A stretch of 38,682 nucleotides of DNA from NCBI GenBank assembly GCA_004557825.1, contig SFFL01000022.1:1-38682 (forward strand), written 5' to 3'. The stretch is from Bacteroidales bacterium (GTDB taxonomy: Bacteria > Bacteroidota > Bacteroidia > Bacteroidales > Muribaculaceae). A model generated the notes under the pieces. It searched no databases, was not told where the DNA came from, and saw only the letters and a list, made by a program, of their open reading frames with translations. The position numbers and the translations under genes were made by a program. Below, one piece after another: positions 16,443 to 25,231 of this stretch. Every line of letters starts with the position of its first letter. Position 1 is the stretch's first letter.

Positions 16443-17072
16443 ATGGAAGAAAAGAAAATCACCGAGGCTCAGAGCCTCGAAATCATTACCGAAATGATTG
16501 CACGGTCAAACGTTCGCCGCCAACTCGGCAACGGCAACATTATGCTCCTTTGGGGCTATCTTTCGGTAGCTGTGGCCATTCTTGTATGGTCGCTTTTAAT
16601 GTGTACACACAATGTAATGTGGAACTGGCTTTGGTTTCTTATATGGATAATCGGTGGCACAGCCACCCCCATTATGGCACGTAAACAACGCGCTGCCGAC
16701 GGCATAAAAACCTATGTCGACAACATCAGCAACGGCATCTGGAGCACCGTCGGATATATGGCGATAGCATCAACGCTGATCTGCCTTGCGTTTCTTCTGT
16801 TTGCAGGAAAGGATGTATGGGGTATGATGATCGTATTCGCAATGTTAGGCGTAGGATTCGCCGAGGCGATACAGGGAATAGTCATCAAAGAAAAACCGAT
16901 GATTTTCGGCGGTTGGGTTGGCATCCTCGCCGGGCTGATTCTTATGGCCTCCCTCTTCGGAAATATAGCGCTTCAGATCAACTGGGTGATTCCCCTATTC
17001 ATCACTGCTTTCGTATGTATGATGATAATCCCAGGACACATCCTCAACGCTAAAGCGCGCAACGAAAAATGA
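16443..17072 (+). CDS. Multi-pass membrane protein of unknown function
   Basis: This 209-residue protein starts at the ATG at 16443 (MEEKKITEAQSLEIITEMI); an earlier in-frame ATG at 16374 lies between the promoter and the second operator. After a soluble N-terminus there are about six hydrophobic segments (for example NIMLLWGYLSVAVAILVWSL, WLWFLIWIIGGTATPIMA, WVIPLFITAFVCMMIIPG). No enzymatic motif is visible. It overlaps the regulator gene by 4 bp (ATGA). Such pairs, an integral membrane protein with a small winged-helix regulator, are common in Bacteroidota, but their role is not known to me. Confidence 0.75.
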   Translation: MEEKKITEAQSLEIITEMIARSNVRRQLGNGNIMLLWGYLSVAVAILVWSLLMCTHNVMWNWLWFLIWIIGGTATPIMARKQRAADGIKTYVDNISNGIWSTVGYMAIASTLICLAFLLFAGKDVWGMMIVFAMLGVGFAEAIQGIVIKEKPMIFGGWVGILAGLILMASLFGNIALQINWVIPLFITAFVCMMIIPGHILNAKARNEK

Positions 17073-17350
17073 AAGAACTCGACCCTCTTCTACATTCGCA
17101 ACTGCGGTTGGCCGTAATGTCGATACTGATGAATGTTGACGAAGCCGACTTCTCATACCTGAAAGAGAAAACCGAATCCACCTCAGGCAATCTCAGCGTG
17201 CAGCTCGACAAACTCGCAACCGCCGGATACATCTACATTGAAAAAGGCTTCGCCGGCAAGAAGCCCCGCACTACCTGCCGCGTGACCGAGACCGGCCGCC
17301 ACGCCTTCGCCCAATACGTCGACGCCCTCAAAACCTACCTCAACCTCTGA
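17069..17350 (+). CDS. Winged-helix transcriptional regulator
   Basis: This 93-residue protein has the MarR/ArsR-like layout of the small winged-helix family (PF13601-like): LRLAVMSILMNVDEADFSYL, recognition region STSGNLSVQLDKLATAGYIY, and the wing with GKKPRTTCRVTETGR. Its start overlaps the membrane protein's stop. It probably binds GTTTATAAAATAAAC at the shared promoter as a dimer; that link is inferred from proximity. Confidence 0.85.
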   Translation: MKELDPLLHSQLRLAVMSILMNVDEADFSYLKEKTESTSGNLSVQLDKLATAGYIYIEKGFAGKKPRTTCRVTETGRHAFAQYVDALKTYLNL

Positions 17351-17383
17351 CCTCCCTCCCATCCATCCGGCAACGCTGCAACG

Positions 17384-17416
17384 AAAAAAAGAGGACTCTC
17401 TTTCAAGAGTCCTCTT
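17384..17416 (-). terminator. Terminator of tRNA-Leu
   Basis: AAGAGGACTCT and AGAGTCCTCTT pair across a short loop, with a T-run on the minus strand. It may also end the plus-strand regulator transcript. Confidence 0.8.
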
Positions 17417-17420
17417 GGTG

Positions 17421-17502
17421 TACCCGGACCCGGGCTCGAACCGGGATGGATTGCTCCAACGGTGTTTGAGACCGTCGCGTCTACCGATTCCGCCATCCGG
17501 GC
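17421..17502 (-). tRNA. tRNA-Leu (CAA)
   Basis: The cloverleaf reads on the minus strand: acceptor GCCCGGA pairs with TCCGGGT, the anticodon loop CTCAAAC gives CAA (reads UUG), there is a long variable arm, and the T-loop is GGTTCGAGCC. CCA is not encoded. Confidence 0.93.
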
Positions 17503-17523
17503 AGCAGTGGTGACTTGCGGATG

Positions 17524-17531
17524 CAAAGTTA
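17524..17531 (-). promoter_or_regulatory. -7 promoter box of tRNA-Leu
   Basis: TAACTTTG on the minus strand, 22 bp before the mature tRNA 5' end. Confidence 0.6.
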
Positions 17532-17574
17532 CAAATTTCAATCGAGATTCCGCAATTTTCCTCCACAAATTTTA

Positions 17575-17640
17575 AAAGAGCGTTTATCTCAATTTAACAC
17601 GAGTGCTTATCTTGCTATGTTTTAAGCATTTATTTCGTAA
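17575..17640. repeat. Degenerate AT-rich repeats like those at 6500
   Basis: Three units of about 22-24 bp share a core like GTGCTTATCTT or GCATTTATTT, resembling the AT-rich units in the direct repeats around the toxin-antitoxin pair. They lie between tRNA-Leu and the end of aroE. Confidence 0.4.
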
Positions 17641-17669
17641 TGATATTATAATCTCCGAGGAGCAGAGGT

Positions 17670-18440
17670 TTACTGCTGCCAGATATCCCAGGAGCGGAAA
17701 GCCTGAAGGAGGAGCATTTCGAGACCATTTTTCACGGTGGCGCCGTGGGCCTGCGAATAGCGCATAAAGGTGGTGACGTCGGGGTTATACAGCAAATCGT
17801 AGCAGAGATGCTGCGGGGTGATGAGGTCGTAGGGGATGTCGGGGGCAGTGTCGACGTTGGGGTACATCCCCAGCGGTGTGGTATTGACGATGACGGTATG
17901 GTCGGCCATCACCTCCGGAGTGAGGTCACCGTAGGTAAGCACGCCACGGCGCTTTGTGCGCGACACCAGCGTGGCCTCCACGCCGAGCATATCCAGGCCC
18001 ACGCACACTGCTTTCGAGGCGCCACCCGTGCCGAGCACGAGTGCGCGGCGGTGCCCCTCCTTCAGCAGCGGACGCATCGAATCGGTGAAACCCATCACGT
18101 CGCTGTTGTACCCCACAAGGCGGAACAACGGCGACACTTTTCCACCCTTTCCCGGGAGGATTTTTATCACATTCACGGCGCCGGCACGTGCCGCCAGCGG
18201 GTCAAGGTCGTCGAGAAACTGAATCACCTGCTCCTTGTAGGGGATAGTAACATTCAATCCCGCCAGGCGCGACTCCCCGGTGAGGATTCCCGGGAGCGCC
18301 TCAATATCGGGCAATTCAAAATTGCGATACTCCGCATCGGTGTTTTCAGCCTGAAACTTCCGGTTGAAAAATGTGGCCGAAAATGAGTGAATCAGCGGGA
18401 AACCTATCACGCCGTATATTTTCTTAATGTTCTGTTTCAT
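17670..18440 (-). CDS. aroE: Shikimate dehydrogenase
   Basis: AroE reduces 3-dehydroshikimate to shikimate with NADPH in aromatic amino acid synthesis. This 256-residue copy shows the shikimate site (HSFSATFFN, LNVTIPYKEQV with its catalytic Lys), the YNSDVMGF motif (NTDxxG in most relatives), the NADP loop GTGGASKAV and the late GLEMLLLQA motif. It is the last gene of the minus-strand run, 34 bp after radC. Confidence 0.95.
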   Translation of the reverse strand: MKQNIKKIYGVIGFPLIHSFSATFFNRKFQAENTDAEYRNFELPDIEALPGILTGESRLAGLNVTIPYKEQVIQFLDDLDPLAARAGAVNVIKILPGKGGKVSPLFRLVGYNSDVMGFTDSMRPLLKEGHRRALVLGTGGASKAVCVGLDMLGVEATLVSRTKRRGVLTYGDLTPEVMADHTVIVNTTPLGMYPNVDTAPDIPYDLITPQHLCYDLLYNPDVTTFMRYSQAHGATVKNGLEMLLLQAFRSWDIWQQ

Positions 18441-18474
18441 AATCTTTTCTACCTTAAGTTTTGAAATTCAGAAT

Positions 18475-19413
18475 CTACCTTAGTTTTCCCTCATCGCGAT
18501 AAGAGTAAAACCCTGTGGGCCCGACAATCACATGGTCGAGCACCGGCACATCCACTATCTTGCACACCTCCTGTATTCGGCGGGTGAGCTGGTCGTCGGC
18601 CGCACTGGGTGTCATATTGCCCGATGGATGGTTGTGGCACAGAATCACAGCCGACGACAGTCGGTCGATCACGCTTTTGGCTATCAATTTCACATCAACG
18701 GTGGTCTGAAACTGCCCGCCCTTGCTGATAAGTTCTTCCGACTGCACACGCCCGGCGCGGCTGAGATGAAGCACCCAGAACTCCTCATGATTGGCGCGTT
18801 CGAGCTTGTCGCGCATCAGATTGTAGACGTCGGCCGATGAAGAAATCTGCGGATCTACCTTCTGCAAATCGGCCTGTGCGCGGGCGCCGACTGTCATTGC
18901 CGCCATCAGCAGCGTGGCCTTCGCCTGCCCCATCCCCTTGTATTTTTTCATCAGCCAGGGGATAGAACGCCGTGACAGCACACCCAGCCGACGGTCGTTG
19001 TCGCTGAGAATCTCCTGCGCCAACTCCAGTACCGACTTCCCGGGGATTCCCGACCCAAGCAGGATGGCCAGCAATTCGGCATCGCTCAGTGCATTAAATC
19101 CATATTTAAACGCCTTCTCGCGAGGGAGGTCATCGCTGCCGATATTCTTGATCCGCGACTCAGTCTTCGCGCGGCGCTTCTTCGGCTTTTCTTCCGGAGA
19201 ATCCTCTGCTGGTGTTTCCTCCGCTGGCTTAACCTCAGCGGGAGCCTTCTCAGCAGACTTATCCTCCGCAGACTTATCCTCCGCAGACTTATCCTCCGTC
19301 GGCTTTTCAACCTCGTCGGCAGGCACGGGCATCAGCTCGAATTGCTTCGGCTCCGGGGGATTTCCGGCGCTGTCGCCACCCGCATCCAGTATACTGTCAA
19401 TATCGACGAACAT
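18475..19413 (-). CDS. radC: RadC family JAB/JAMM protein with acidic N-terminal extension
   Basis: The C-terminal 225 residues are a normal RadC: a helix-hairpin-helix-like part (LPREKAFKYGFNALSDAELL) and the JAMM metal site HNHPSG at 260-265 with Asp273. The first ~87 residues are an unusual extension rich in Glu, Lys, Ala and Pro, with EDKSA three times in a row (15-bp DNA repeat at about 19254-19298) followed by PAE-type repeats and the basic stretch KPKKRRAK. No Met lies near the usual start, so the extension should be translated. RadC's biochemical role is not settled; it is linked to DNA repair or mobile DNA. Confidence 0.88.
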   Translation of the reverse strand: MFVDIDSILDAGGDSAGNPPEPKQFELMPVPADEVEKPTEDKSAEDKSAEDKSAEKAPAEVKPAEETPAEDSPEEKPKKRRAKTESRIKNIGSDDLPREKAFKYGFNALSDAELLAILLGSGIPGKSVLELAQEILSDNDRRLGVLSRRSIPWLMKKYKGMGQAKATLLMAAMTVGARAQADLQKVDPQISSSADVYNLMRDKLERANHEEFWVLHLSRAGRVQSEELISKGGQFQTTVDVKLIAKSVIDRLSSAVILCHNHPSGNMTPSAADDQLTRRIQEVCKIVDVPVLDHVIVGPTGFYSYRDEGKLR

Positions 19414-19457
19414 CTATATCAGTGTGTGTGTTGGTTTTCAAATTAATTCGGGAGCAA

Positions 19458-20477
19458 TCACAATTTTTCATTGCTGCCCTTTCGCACGGCTATCTCCTCT
19501 GCCTCGTTGCGGCCGCGCCGACAGATGATTTTCCAGAAATATGCTCTGATAAATCCAAGCCCGTAACCGCCAAGCTGAATCACCGACGCCGGCACAGCCT
19601 TACAGGCAATTACGGCCGACTTTGTCGACACCAGCGCCGAGATGAAGATGGCCAGCAGGTAAACTCCAAGCGGCAGCAGCCACCAGGGCGACCACACAAT
19701 GGCCAGCACTATCATCGCCACCACACCTATCACAAACAGTGCAGGAAGCAGATGCACCGCCTTCAGCGAATCGGGGTAAAGCAGTTTGAGCGTAATGCGC
19801 GACATACCGAAAACATATACCTGCCTGAAAAATTTCCGGAAATCCACCCTGCGTTTGTGATAGACCGGCAACTCGGGATAAAGCCCGATGGAGAATCCGG
19901 CGTGGCGGATACGGGTCGACATATCTATATCCTCGGAGAACATTTCGCGGAAACCGCCCACCGTTTCGTAGACCTTCCGTGAATAGCCCATATTGAATGT
20001 GCGGGGAGTAAATTTTTCCAGGCTCACCTTACCGCCGCGTATTCCGCCGGTGGTGAGAAATGAAGTCATAGCCACGTTTATGGCCTTCTGCGTGGTGCTG
20101 AACGACTCATCGGCGGCATCCGGGCCTCCAAACGCATCGTATGGCGCCTCCGCCATCATCCGGTTAAGTTTCTCAAAATAGTCGGCCGGAATCACGCAAT
20201 CCGAATCGACGAAAATAAAGTAATCACCTTCGGCACGCTCCAGCCCATAATTCCGGGCAATTGAGCGCCCCTCATTTTCCTTAAAGAAATAGCGCACATT
20301 CAGCCCGCCGGCAGCATATTTCTCCACCGTATCGTGGCAGGGCTGTGTGGAGCCATCTTCCACAATCACCACCTCGAAATTGCGCGCCGACTGCGCCGCG
20401 AGGCTGGCGAGCAACTCGTCCACCTCCTCCACTCGGTTGTAAACCGGCACAATCACAGAATAGAAATGCTCCTCCAT
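19458..20477 (-). CDS. Glycosyltransferase family 2, membrane-associated
   Basis: This 339-residue protein starts at the ATG at 20477 (MEEHFYSVIVPVYNR), 7 bp after nspC; a longer open frame would overlap the nspC end. The GT-A fold is seen in VVIVEDGST, RSIARNYGLERA and the metal site VDSDC, with the acceptor loop FSEDIDMSTRI. C-terminal hydrophobic segments (residues about 240-310) anchor it to the inner membrane. It transfers a sugar from a nucleotide donor to an unknown lipid or polysaccharide acceptor. Confidence 0.88.
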   Translation of the reverse strand: MEEHFYSVIVPVYNRVEEVDELLASLAAQSARNFEVVIVEDGSTQPCHDTVEKYAAGGLNVRYFFKENEGRSIARNYGLERAEGDYFIFVDSDCVIPADYFEKLNRMMAEAPYDAFGGPDAADESFSTTQKAINVAMTSFLTTGGIRGGKVSLEKFTPRTFNMGYSRKVYETVGGFREMFSEDIDMSTRIRHAGFSIGLYPELPVYHKRRVDFRKFFRQVYVFGMSRITLKLLYPDSLKAVHLLPALFVIGVVAMIVLAIVWSPWWLLPLGVYLLAIFISALVSTKSAVIACKAVPASVIQLGGYGLGFIRAYFWKIICRRGRNEAEEIAVRKGSNEKL

Positions 20478-20484
20478 AGTCGGT

Positions 20485-21639
20485 TCAGTCCATACGGTTT
20501 TTATAGTCGTCGAAATCGAATTTCCGGAGCAGTTTGCGGCTGCCGTCGGTGCGCTCAAAGATTATCGCCGGGTGGGCAATACCATTGAACATATTGGTTT
20601 TCACCGTGGTATAGTGATTCATATCTTCCAGCGTAAGCTGTTCACCCTCCTGCAGAGGATGGTCGAAATGCCAGTCGCCCATAAAGTCGCCGCTCAGGCA
20701 GGAATTGCCGCCAAGACGGTAGACAAACCCTCCCTCGGGATTGCTCTCGGTAATGGCCGGCTGATAAGGCATCTCCAGTGTATCGGGCATGTGACAGGCA
20801 AACGACGCATCGATAATGGCGGTGCGTATGCCGTGATTCTCCACCACATCCACAACGGAAGTGATGAGGTCGCCCGTGCGCCAGGTAAACGCGCTTCCCG
20901 GTTCCAGGATCACCTCCAGCCAGGGATAACGCTCGCGGAATCCGCGGATTACCTTCACCAGGTGCGCCGTGTCGTAGCCCTCGCGCGTCATCAGGTGGCC
21001 GCCGCCGAAATTCACCCACTTCAGATGTGTAAGATAGCAGCCAAACTGCTCCTCAAATGCTGTGAGCACCTTTTCCAGGTCGTAGCTCGACGACTCGCAA
21101 AGCTGATGGAAATGAAAGCCCTCCAGCCCCTCAGGCCACTCCCCTTTCCGCTCGCCGGCGATGTAAGCCTCCAACTTGTCAGCAGTGACGCCGAAGCGGC
21201 TTCCCGGCAATGCGGGGTTGTAAATATCTGTTTCTATCACCGAGCATTGCGGATTCACCCGCAGCCCGGCAGTGACCTTGTGCCCCCCGCCCGATGTGTT
21301 GAAATTCACCACCTCCGGGATAAAGCGCTCAAACTGGCTCAACGAATTGAACGTGATATGCGAACTGCCCTCCAGATACTCCTGAATGGTCTCCTCGGTG
21401 TAAGCCGGGCAATAGCTGTGGCCAAGCTGCAGCAACTCCTCATTGCCCAGGCGCAATTCATAAAGCGACGAGGCTGTGAAACCTTCATTATACTCGCGCA
21501 TCACGCCGAATGTGCGCCACAGGGCATTGGCCTTGAAAGCCATAATAATATGGGCACCCGACTCCCGAGCCACCGAGGTTATGAGGTCGAGATTGTGCCG
21601 CAGGCGGCTTTCATACACTATATAATAGGGTGTTTTCAT
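20485..21639 (-). CDS. nspC: Carboxynorspermidine decarboxylase
   Basis: NspC decarboxylates carboxyspermidine or carboxynorspermidine, the last step of an alternative spermidine pathway, with pyridoxal phosphate. The 384-residue protein has the alanine-racemase-type barrel: the PLP lysine in IIMAFKANAL (Lys36), the GFHFHQLCES motif, NFGGGHLMT for phosphate binding and the late LGGNSCLSGDFMGDW loop. It lies 15 bp downstream of uvrD. Its usual partner, carboxyspermidine dehydrogenase, is not in the window. Confidence 0.93.
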   Translation of the reverse strand: MKTPYYIVYESRLRHNLDLITSVARESGAHIIMAFKANALWRTFGVMREYNEGFTASSLYELRLGNEELLQLGHSYCPAYTEETIQEYLEGSSHITFNSLSQFERFIPEVVNFNTSGGGHKVTAGLRVNPQCSVIETDIYNPALPGSRFGVTADKLEAYIAGERKGEWPEGLEGFHFHQLCESSSYDLEKVLTAFEEQFGCYLTHLKWVNFGGGHLMTREGYDTAHLVKVIRGFRERYPWLEVILEPGSAFTWRTGDLITSVVDVVENHGIRTAIIDASFACHMPDTLEMPYQPAITESNPEGGFVYRLGGNSCLSGDFMGDWHFDHPLQEGEQLTLEDMNHYTTVKTNMFNGIAHPAIIFERTDGSRKLLRKFDFDDYKNRMD

Positions 21640-21654
21640 CTCTTATGATTTCGG

Positions 21655-23964
21655 TTACGACAATATTTTAAACCGGGCGAAGCGTAGCAGGAGCACCTTA
21701 GTATCGGCATTCTTGAAGGTGACGGTGATTTTTGCTCCCGACGCAGAATCCTGCACATCAGTGATTGTGCCGGTGCCGAAACGCCCGTGAAAAATCTTCA
21801 TCCCGGCCCACAGCTCGTCGGCATTATGAATCACAAACTCATTCTCGCCGCCCGACGTGCTGTTCTTTGCTACCTGGGCTGCCAGCTTTGCGGCACGCGC
21901 CTGCGCTTTGCGGCGCGACTCCTCCAGCCCGTTGTTGCTGTGATACGACTCGCGATAGTGCGCCAGCGGGTCCACACCGTGGTCCACATCCTCGTAGTCG
22001 GTGCCCTGCACAGGCCGGAGGAATTTGCGGTCGATATCGGCCAGGAAGCGCGAGGGGCGTGTAATCACCGTCTGCCCGTTGCGGAAACGGTTGGCGGCAT
22101 AGGTAATCATACAGAACTCCATCGCGCGGGTTATGGCCACATAGAGCAGGCGGCGCTCCTCCTCGATGGCCTGCAGCGAATCGCACGACATAGCCGAGGG
22201 GAACAGCTCCTCCTCCACGCCCACGATCATAACATTGCGGAATTCCAGGCCTTTGGCGGCGTGAACAGTCATCAGCGTCACGCGGTCGTTCGATTTGTCG
22301 CTCTCATCCTGGTCGGTAGCCAGCGACACCTCTGCCAGAAAATCGGTCATCGACACATCGGAGTTGTCCTCCTCAAGCCGACCGGCCACAAACTCCTCCA
22401 CGTTGCGCTGCATTTCCATAAGGTTTTCGCGCTGCGACACACTTTCGGGCGTGTTGTCGGTCATCAGCACCAGCAGGATGCGTGTGCGGGAATAAACCGC
22501 CCGGGCCAGCTGCGCCGCATCGGCACCCTCCTGATTCAGGCTGTTGAATCCGGCGATAAGCTCGCGGAATGCATCGAGCTTTTTCATCGTGCCCGAATTT
22601 ACATTCAGATCCCCGGAGTCGCATATCACATTCCAGATGCTCACACCGCGCTCGATGGCAGCGTGCACAAGTTTTTTCAGCGTGGTGTCGCCAATGCCTC
22701 GTGCCGGATAGTTGATCACACGGCGCAGTGCCTCATCATCGTCGGGATTCACCGACAGGCGGAAATATGCTATGGCATCCTTGATCTCCTTGCGCTGATA
22801 GAACGACAGACCGCCATATATGCGGTAGGATATGCGGCGCTTGCGGAGCGATTCCTCAAAGCGGCGGCTTTGGGCGTTGGTGCGGTAGAGGATGGCGAAA
22901 TCATTGAAGTTGGAGCGTTGCGCCACCTTAAGCCGGGCAATCCGGTCGGCCACAACCGACGCCTCGTCGAAATCGCTGTAGCAGCGGCAGACCTCAATTG
23001 GGGTGCCGGTGGCATTTTTCGAGAACACCTCCTTGCGTATCTGCTCGGAGTTCTTGTCGATAAGCGAATTGGCAGCGGCCACGATGCTCTGCGTGGAACG
23101 GTAGTTCTGCTCCAGCTTGAAAATCTTCAGGTCGGGGTAAGCCTTCTTCAGATTTAGGATGTTGCGGATATTGGCGCCACGGAAGGAGTAGATGCTCTGT
23201 GCATCGTCGCCCACCATCGTGAGACTGCGCGACCCTTCGCACAGCTGCGACACTATGCAGTGCTGGGCGAAATTCGTATCCTGATACTCATCGACCAGCA
23301 CATAACGGAAGAACTCGCTGTAGTGACGGCGCACTTCGGGGTAATCGCGGAACAGCACGTTGGTATAGTAGAGCAGGTCGTCGAAGTCCATCGCCCCGGC
23401 CACATGGCAGCGGTGGCGGTAGGTAGTGTAGATGTCGACAATCTGCCCGCGATGCCCGCGGCGGTCGTTCTCCATAAGGTCGCGGTCCTGGCGATACATT
23501 TCCGGCGATACCAGCGCATTTTTGGCCATAGATATAGCATTCTGCACCACCGAGGGCTTGTATACCTTGTCGTCGAGATTCATATCCTTGATAATCGACT
23601 TGATCAGGGCACGCGAGTCGTCGGAATCGTAGATGGTGAACGAAGGCTTAAAACCAAGTTTTTCGGCATTGGCGCGCAGGATGCGTGAGAAGAGCGAGTG
23701 AAAGGTGCCCATCCATATTTTTTTCGACACCTTTTCGCCCACAAGCTTTTCGATGCGCTCGCGCATCTCGTTGGCGGCCTTGTTGGTAAATGTGAGCGCC
23801 ATCAGTCGCCACGGCTCATACTCCTTGGCAAGAAGATGCACTATTTTATATGTGAGCACGCGGGTCTTGCCCGACCCGGCGCCCGCAATCACAAGCTGCG
23901 GGCCGTCGATATATTCCACGGCGGCACGCTGCTGAGGGTTGAGTTGCGAAAGATAGTCCTCCAT
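21655..23964 (-). CDS. uvrD: UvrD/PcrA-type superfamily 1 DNA helicase
   Basis: This 769-residue 3'-5' helicase, acting in nucleotide excision and mismatch repair, shows the SF1A motifs in order: the Q motif LNPQQRAAVEY, Walker A AGAGSGKT at 27-34, DEYQDTN, QNYRSTQSI, VTLMTVHAAKGLEF and EEERRLLYVAITRA. The C-terminus ends in the Tudor-like PcrA domain (KIFHGRFGTGTITDVQ). It sits second in the operon, 44 bp after the prenyl synthase gene. Confidence 0.95.
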   Translation of the reverse strand: MEDYLSQLNPQQRAAVEYIDGPQLVIAGAGSGKTRVLTYKIVHLLAKEYEPWRLMALTFTNKAANEMRERIEKLVGEKVSKKIWMGTFHSLFSRILRANAEKLGFKPSFTIYDSDDSRALIKSIIKDMNLDDKVYKPSVVQNAISMAKNALVSPEMYRQDRDLMENDRRGHRGQIVDIYTTYRHRCHVAGAMDFDDLLYYTNVLFRDYPEVRRHYSEFFRYVLVDEYQDTNFAQHCIVSQLCEGSRSLTMVGDDAQSIYSFRGANIRNILNLKKAYPDLKIFKLEQNYRSTQSIVAAANSLIDKNSEQIRKEVFSKNATGTPIEVCRCYSDFDEASVVADRIARLKVAQRSNFNDFAILYRTNAQSRRFEESLRKRRISYRIYGGLSFYQRKEIKDAIAYFRLSVNPDDDEALRRVINYPARGIGDTTLKKLVHAAIERGVSIWNVICDSGDLNVNSGTMKKLDAFRELIAGFNSLNQEGADAAQLARAVYSRTRILLVLMTDNTPESVSQRENLMEMQRNVEEFVAGRLEEDNSDVSMTDFLAEVSLATDQDESDKSNDRVTLMTVHAAKGLEFRNVMIVGVEEELFPSAMSCDSLQAIEEERRLLYVAITRAMEFCMITYAANRFRNGQTVITRPSRFLADIDRKFLRPVQGTDYEDVDHGVDPLAHYRESYHSNNGLEESRRKAQARAAKLAAQVAKNSTSGGENEFVIHNADELWAGMKIFHGRFGTGTITDVQDSASGAKITVTFKNADTKVLLLRFARFKILS

Positions 23965-24008
23965 CGGGTAATTCGGCAGGGAAAAGGGAATCGGGGGTGA
24001 TGCAGGGA

Positions 24009-24968
24009 TCAGTTGCTCCTGGCGGCCGAGCGCATAGCCAGTGAGGTGAAGAATTCGCGGCTGTCGGGAGCCATATTCACCCCGGCAAGAGCCTCCACAG
24101 CCTGCTCGGCATACGATTTGATAAGCGAAGCGGCTTCCTCTTTCAGCCCCAGGCTGTCGTAGAGAGAGCGCACTTCCTGGATTTTGAGATAGTCGGTGAG
24201 CTTCTTGTCGAGGATATGCTGCAGCTCGCGCGGCGCACGCTGCGCGGCATTGATCCAGAGCCAGGTCTTTTTCTCGTTGATGATGTCGCCACCGATTTCC
24301 TTCCCGAACAGAGCCGGGTCGCCGTAGGTGTCGAGGTTGTCGTCCTGCAGCTGGAATGCCAGACCAAGCTTCTCGCCGTAGCTGTACATTGCGTCGGCAT
24401 CCTTCTCCGAGGCACCGGCCATAATCGCGCCCAGCTTGCAGGCACAGGCCAGGAGCACCGATGTCTTCAGGCGAATCATCTCCACATACTCCTTTACCGA
24501 CACATCGCGCCGGTTTTCAAATTCCATATCGAGCTGCTGACCGCCGTAGACCTCCATAGCCGTACGGTTGAACAGGTCGAGAACCTCCCGGAGATGCGCA
24601 CCGGAATCCTTGCAGACAAGTTCGGTAGCCATTGTGAGCATAGCGTCGCCCGACAGGATTGCCACCGACGGATTCCACCGGCGATGCACCGTAGGACGGC
24701 CGCGGCGCACCTCGGCATTATCCATCACATCGTCGTGGAGGAGCGTGAAGTTGTGAAACATCTCCAGTCCCACAGCCTGACTGATTGCTTTGTCGGGGTC
24801 GCCGCCCAAAGCCTCACAGGTGGACAGCAGCAACAGCGGACGCAGGCGTTTGCCGCCCCCTTCGAGGGTGTAGCGCACAGGTGCGAAAAGCCCCTGCGGG
24901 CCTTCGTCGTATGATAATCCGGCGATTGCATCTTCAATCAGTCCAGTCAGTTTTTCCTTGTCAATCAT
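24009..24968 (-). CDS. Polyprenyl diphosphate synthase, short-chain type
   Basis: This 319-residue trans-prenyltransferase condenses isopentenyl diphosphate with allylic diphosphates. The first aspartate motif is DDVMD at 79-83 and the second is FQLQDDNLDTYGD. A Phe at the fifth position before the first motif (Phe74) is known to limit chain length, favouring a short product such as FPP or GGPP; that assignment is inference. It is the first gene of the probable six-gene operon, with a -7 box at 24988-24995. Confidence 0.9.
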   Translation of the reverse strand: MIDKEKLTGLIEDAIAGLSYDEGPQGLFAPVRYTLEGGGKRLRPLLLLSTCEALGGDPDKAISQAVGLEMFHNFTLLHDDVMDNAEVRRGRPTVHRRWNPSVAILSGDAMLTMATELVCKDSGAHLREVLDLFNRTAMEVYGGQQLDMEFENRRDVSVKEYVEMIRLKTSVLLACACKLGAIMAGASEKDADAMYSYGEKLGLAFQLQDDNLDTYGDPALFGKEIGGDIINEKKTWLWINAAQRAPRELQHILDKKLTDYLKIQEVRSLYDSLGLKEEAASLIKSYAEQAVEALAGVNMAPDSREFFTSLAMRSAARSN

Positions 24969-24987
24969 ATTTAATTCTTATATCCCA

Positions 24988-25025
24988 CAAAATTAATGAA
25001 TTTCCGCGAAAATTCCCTAATTTTG
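24988..25025. promoter_or_regulatory. Divergent promoters
   Basis: TAATTTTG occurs on the minus strand at 24988-24995, for the prenyl synthase operon, and on the plus strand at 25018-25025, for DUF4250-tatD. Their start sites lie within about 45 bp of each other. Confidence 0.65.
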
Positions 25026-25047
25026 TCGCCAAATAAGCTTGACAATT

Positions 25048-25227
25048 ATGGAAGACCTGCCCAAAGACCCGTTTATGCTCGTGTGCTGGGTGAATATGAA
25101 GCTGCGCGACGACTTCTCCTCGCTGCAAGAATTGTGCGACGCACTCGACATCGACGCTGCCTCCCTCACCGCGCGGCTCCACGATGCCGGATTCTACTAT
25201 ATGCCTGAAATCAACCAATTTCGCTGA
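25048..25227 (+). CDS. DUF4250 domain protein
   Basis: This 59-residue protein is the whole DUF4250 domain: LPKDPFMLVCWVNMKLRDDF, LCDALDI and the terminal NQF. I start it at the ATG at 25048 because the conserved domain begins two residues later; an ATG three codons upstream is also possible. It precedes tatD by 4 bp. Function is unknown. Confidence 0.9.
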   Translation: MEDLPKDPFMLVCWVNMKLRDDFSSLQELCDALDIDAASLTARLHDAGFYYMPEINQFR

Positions 25228-25231
25228 TCCT

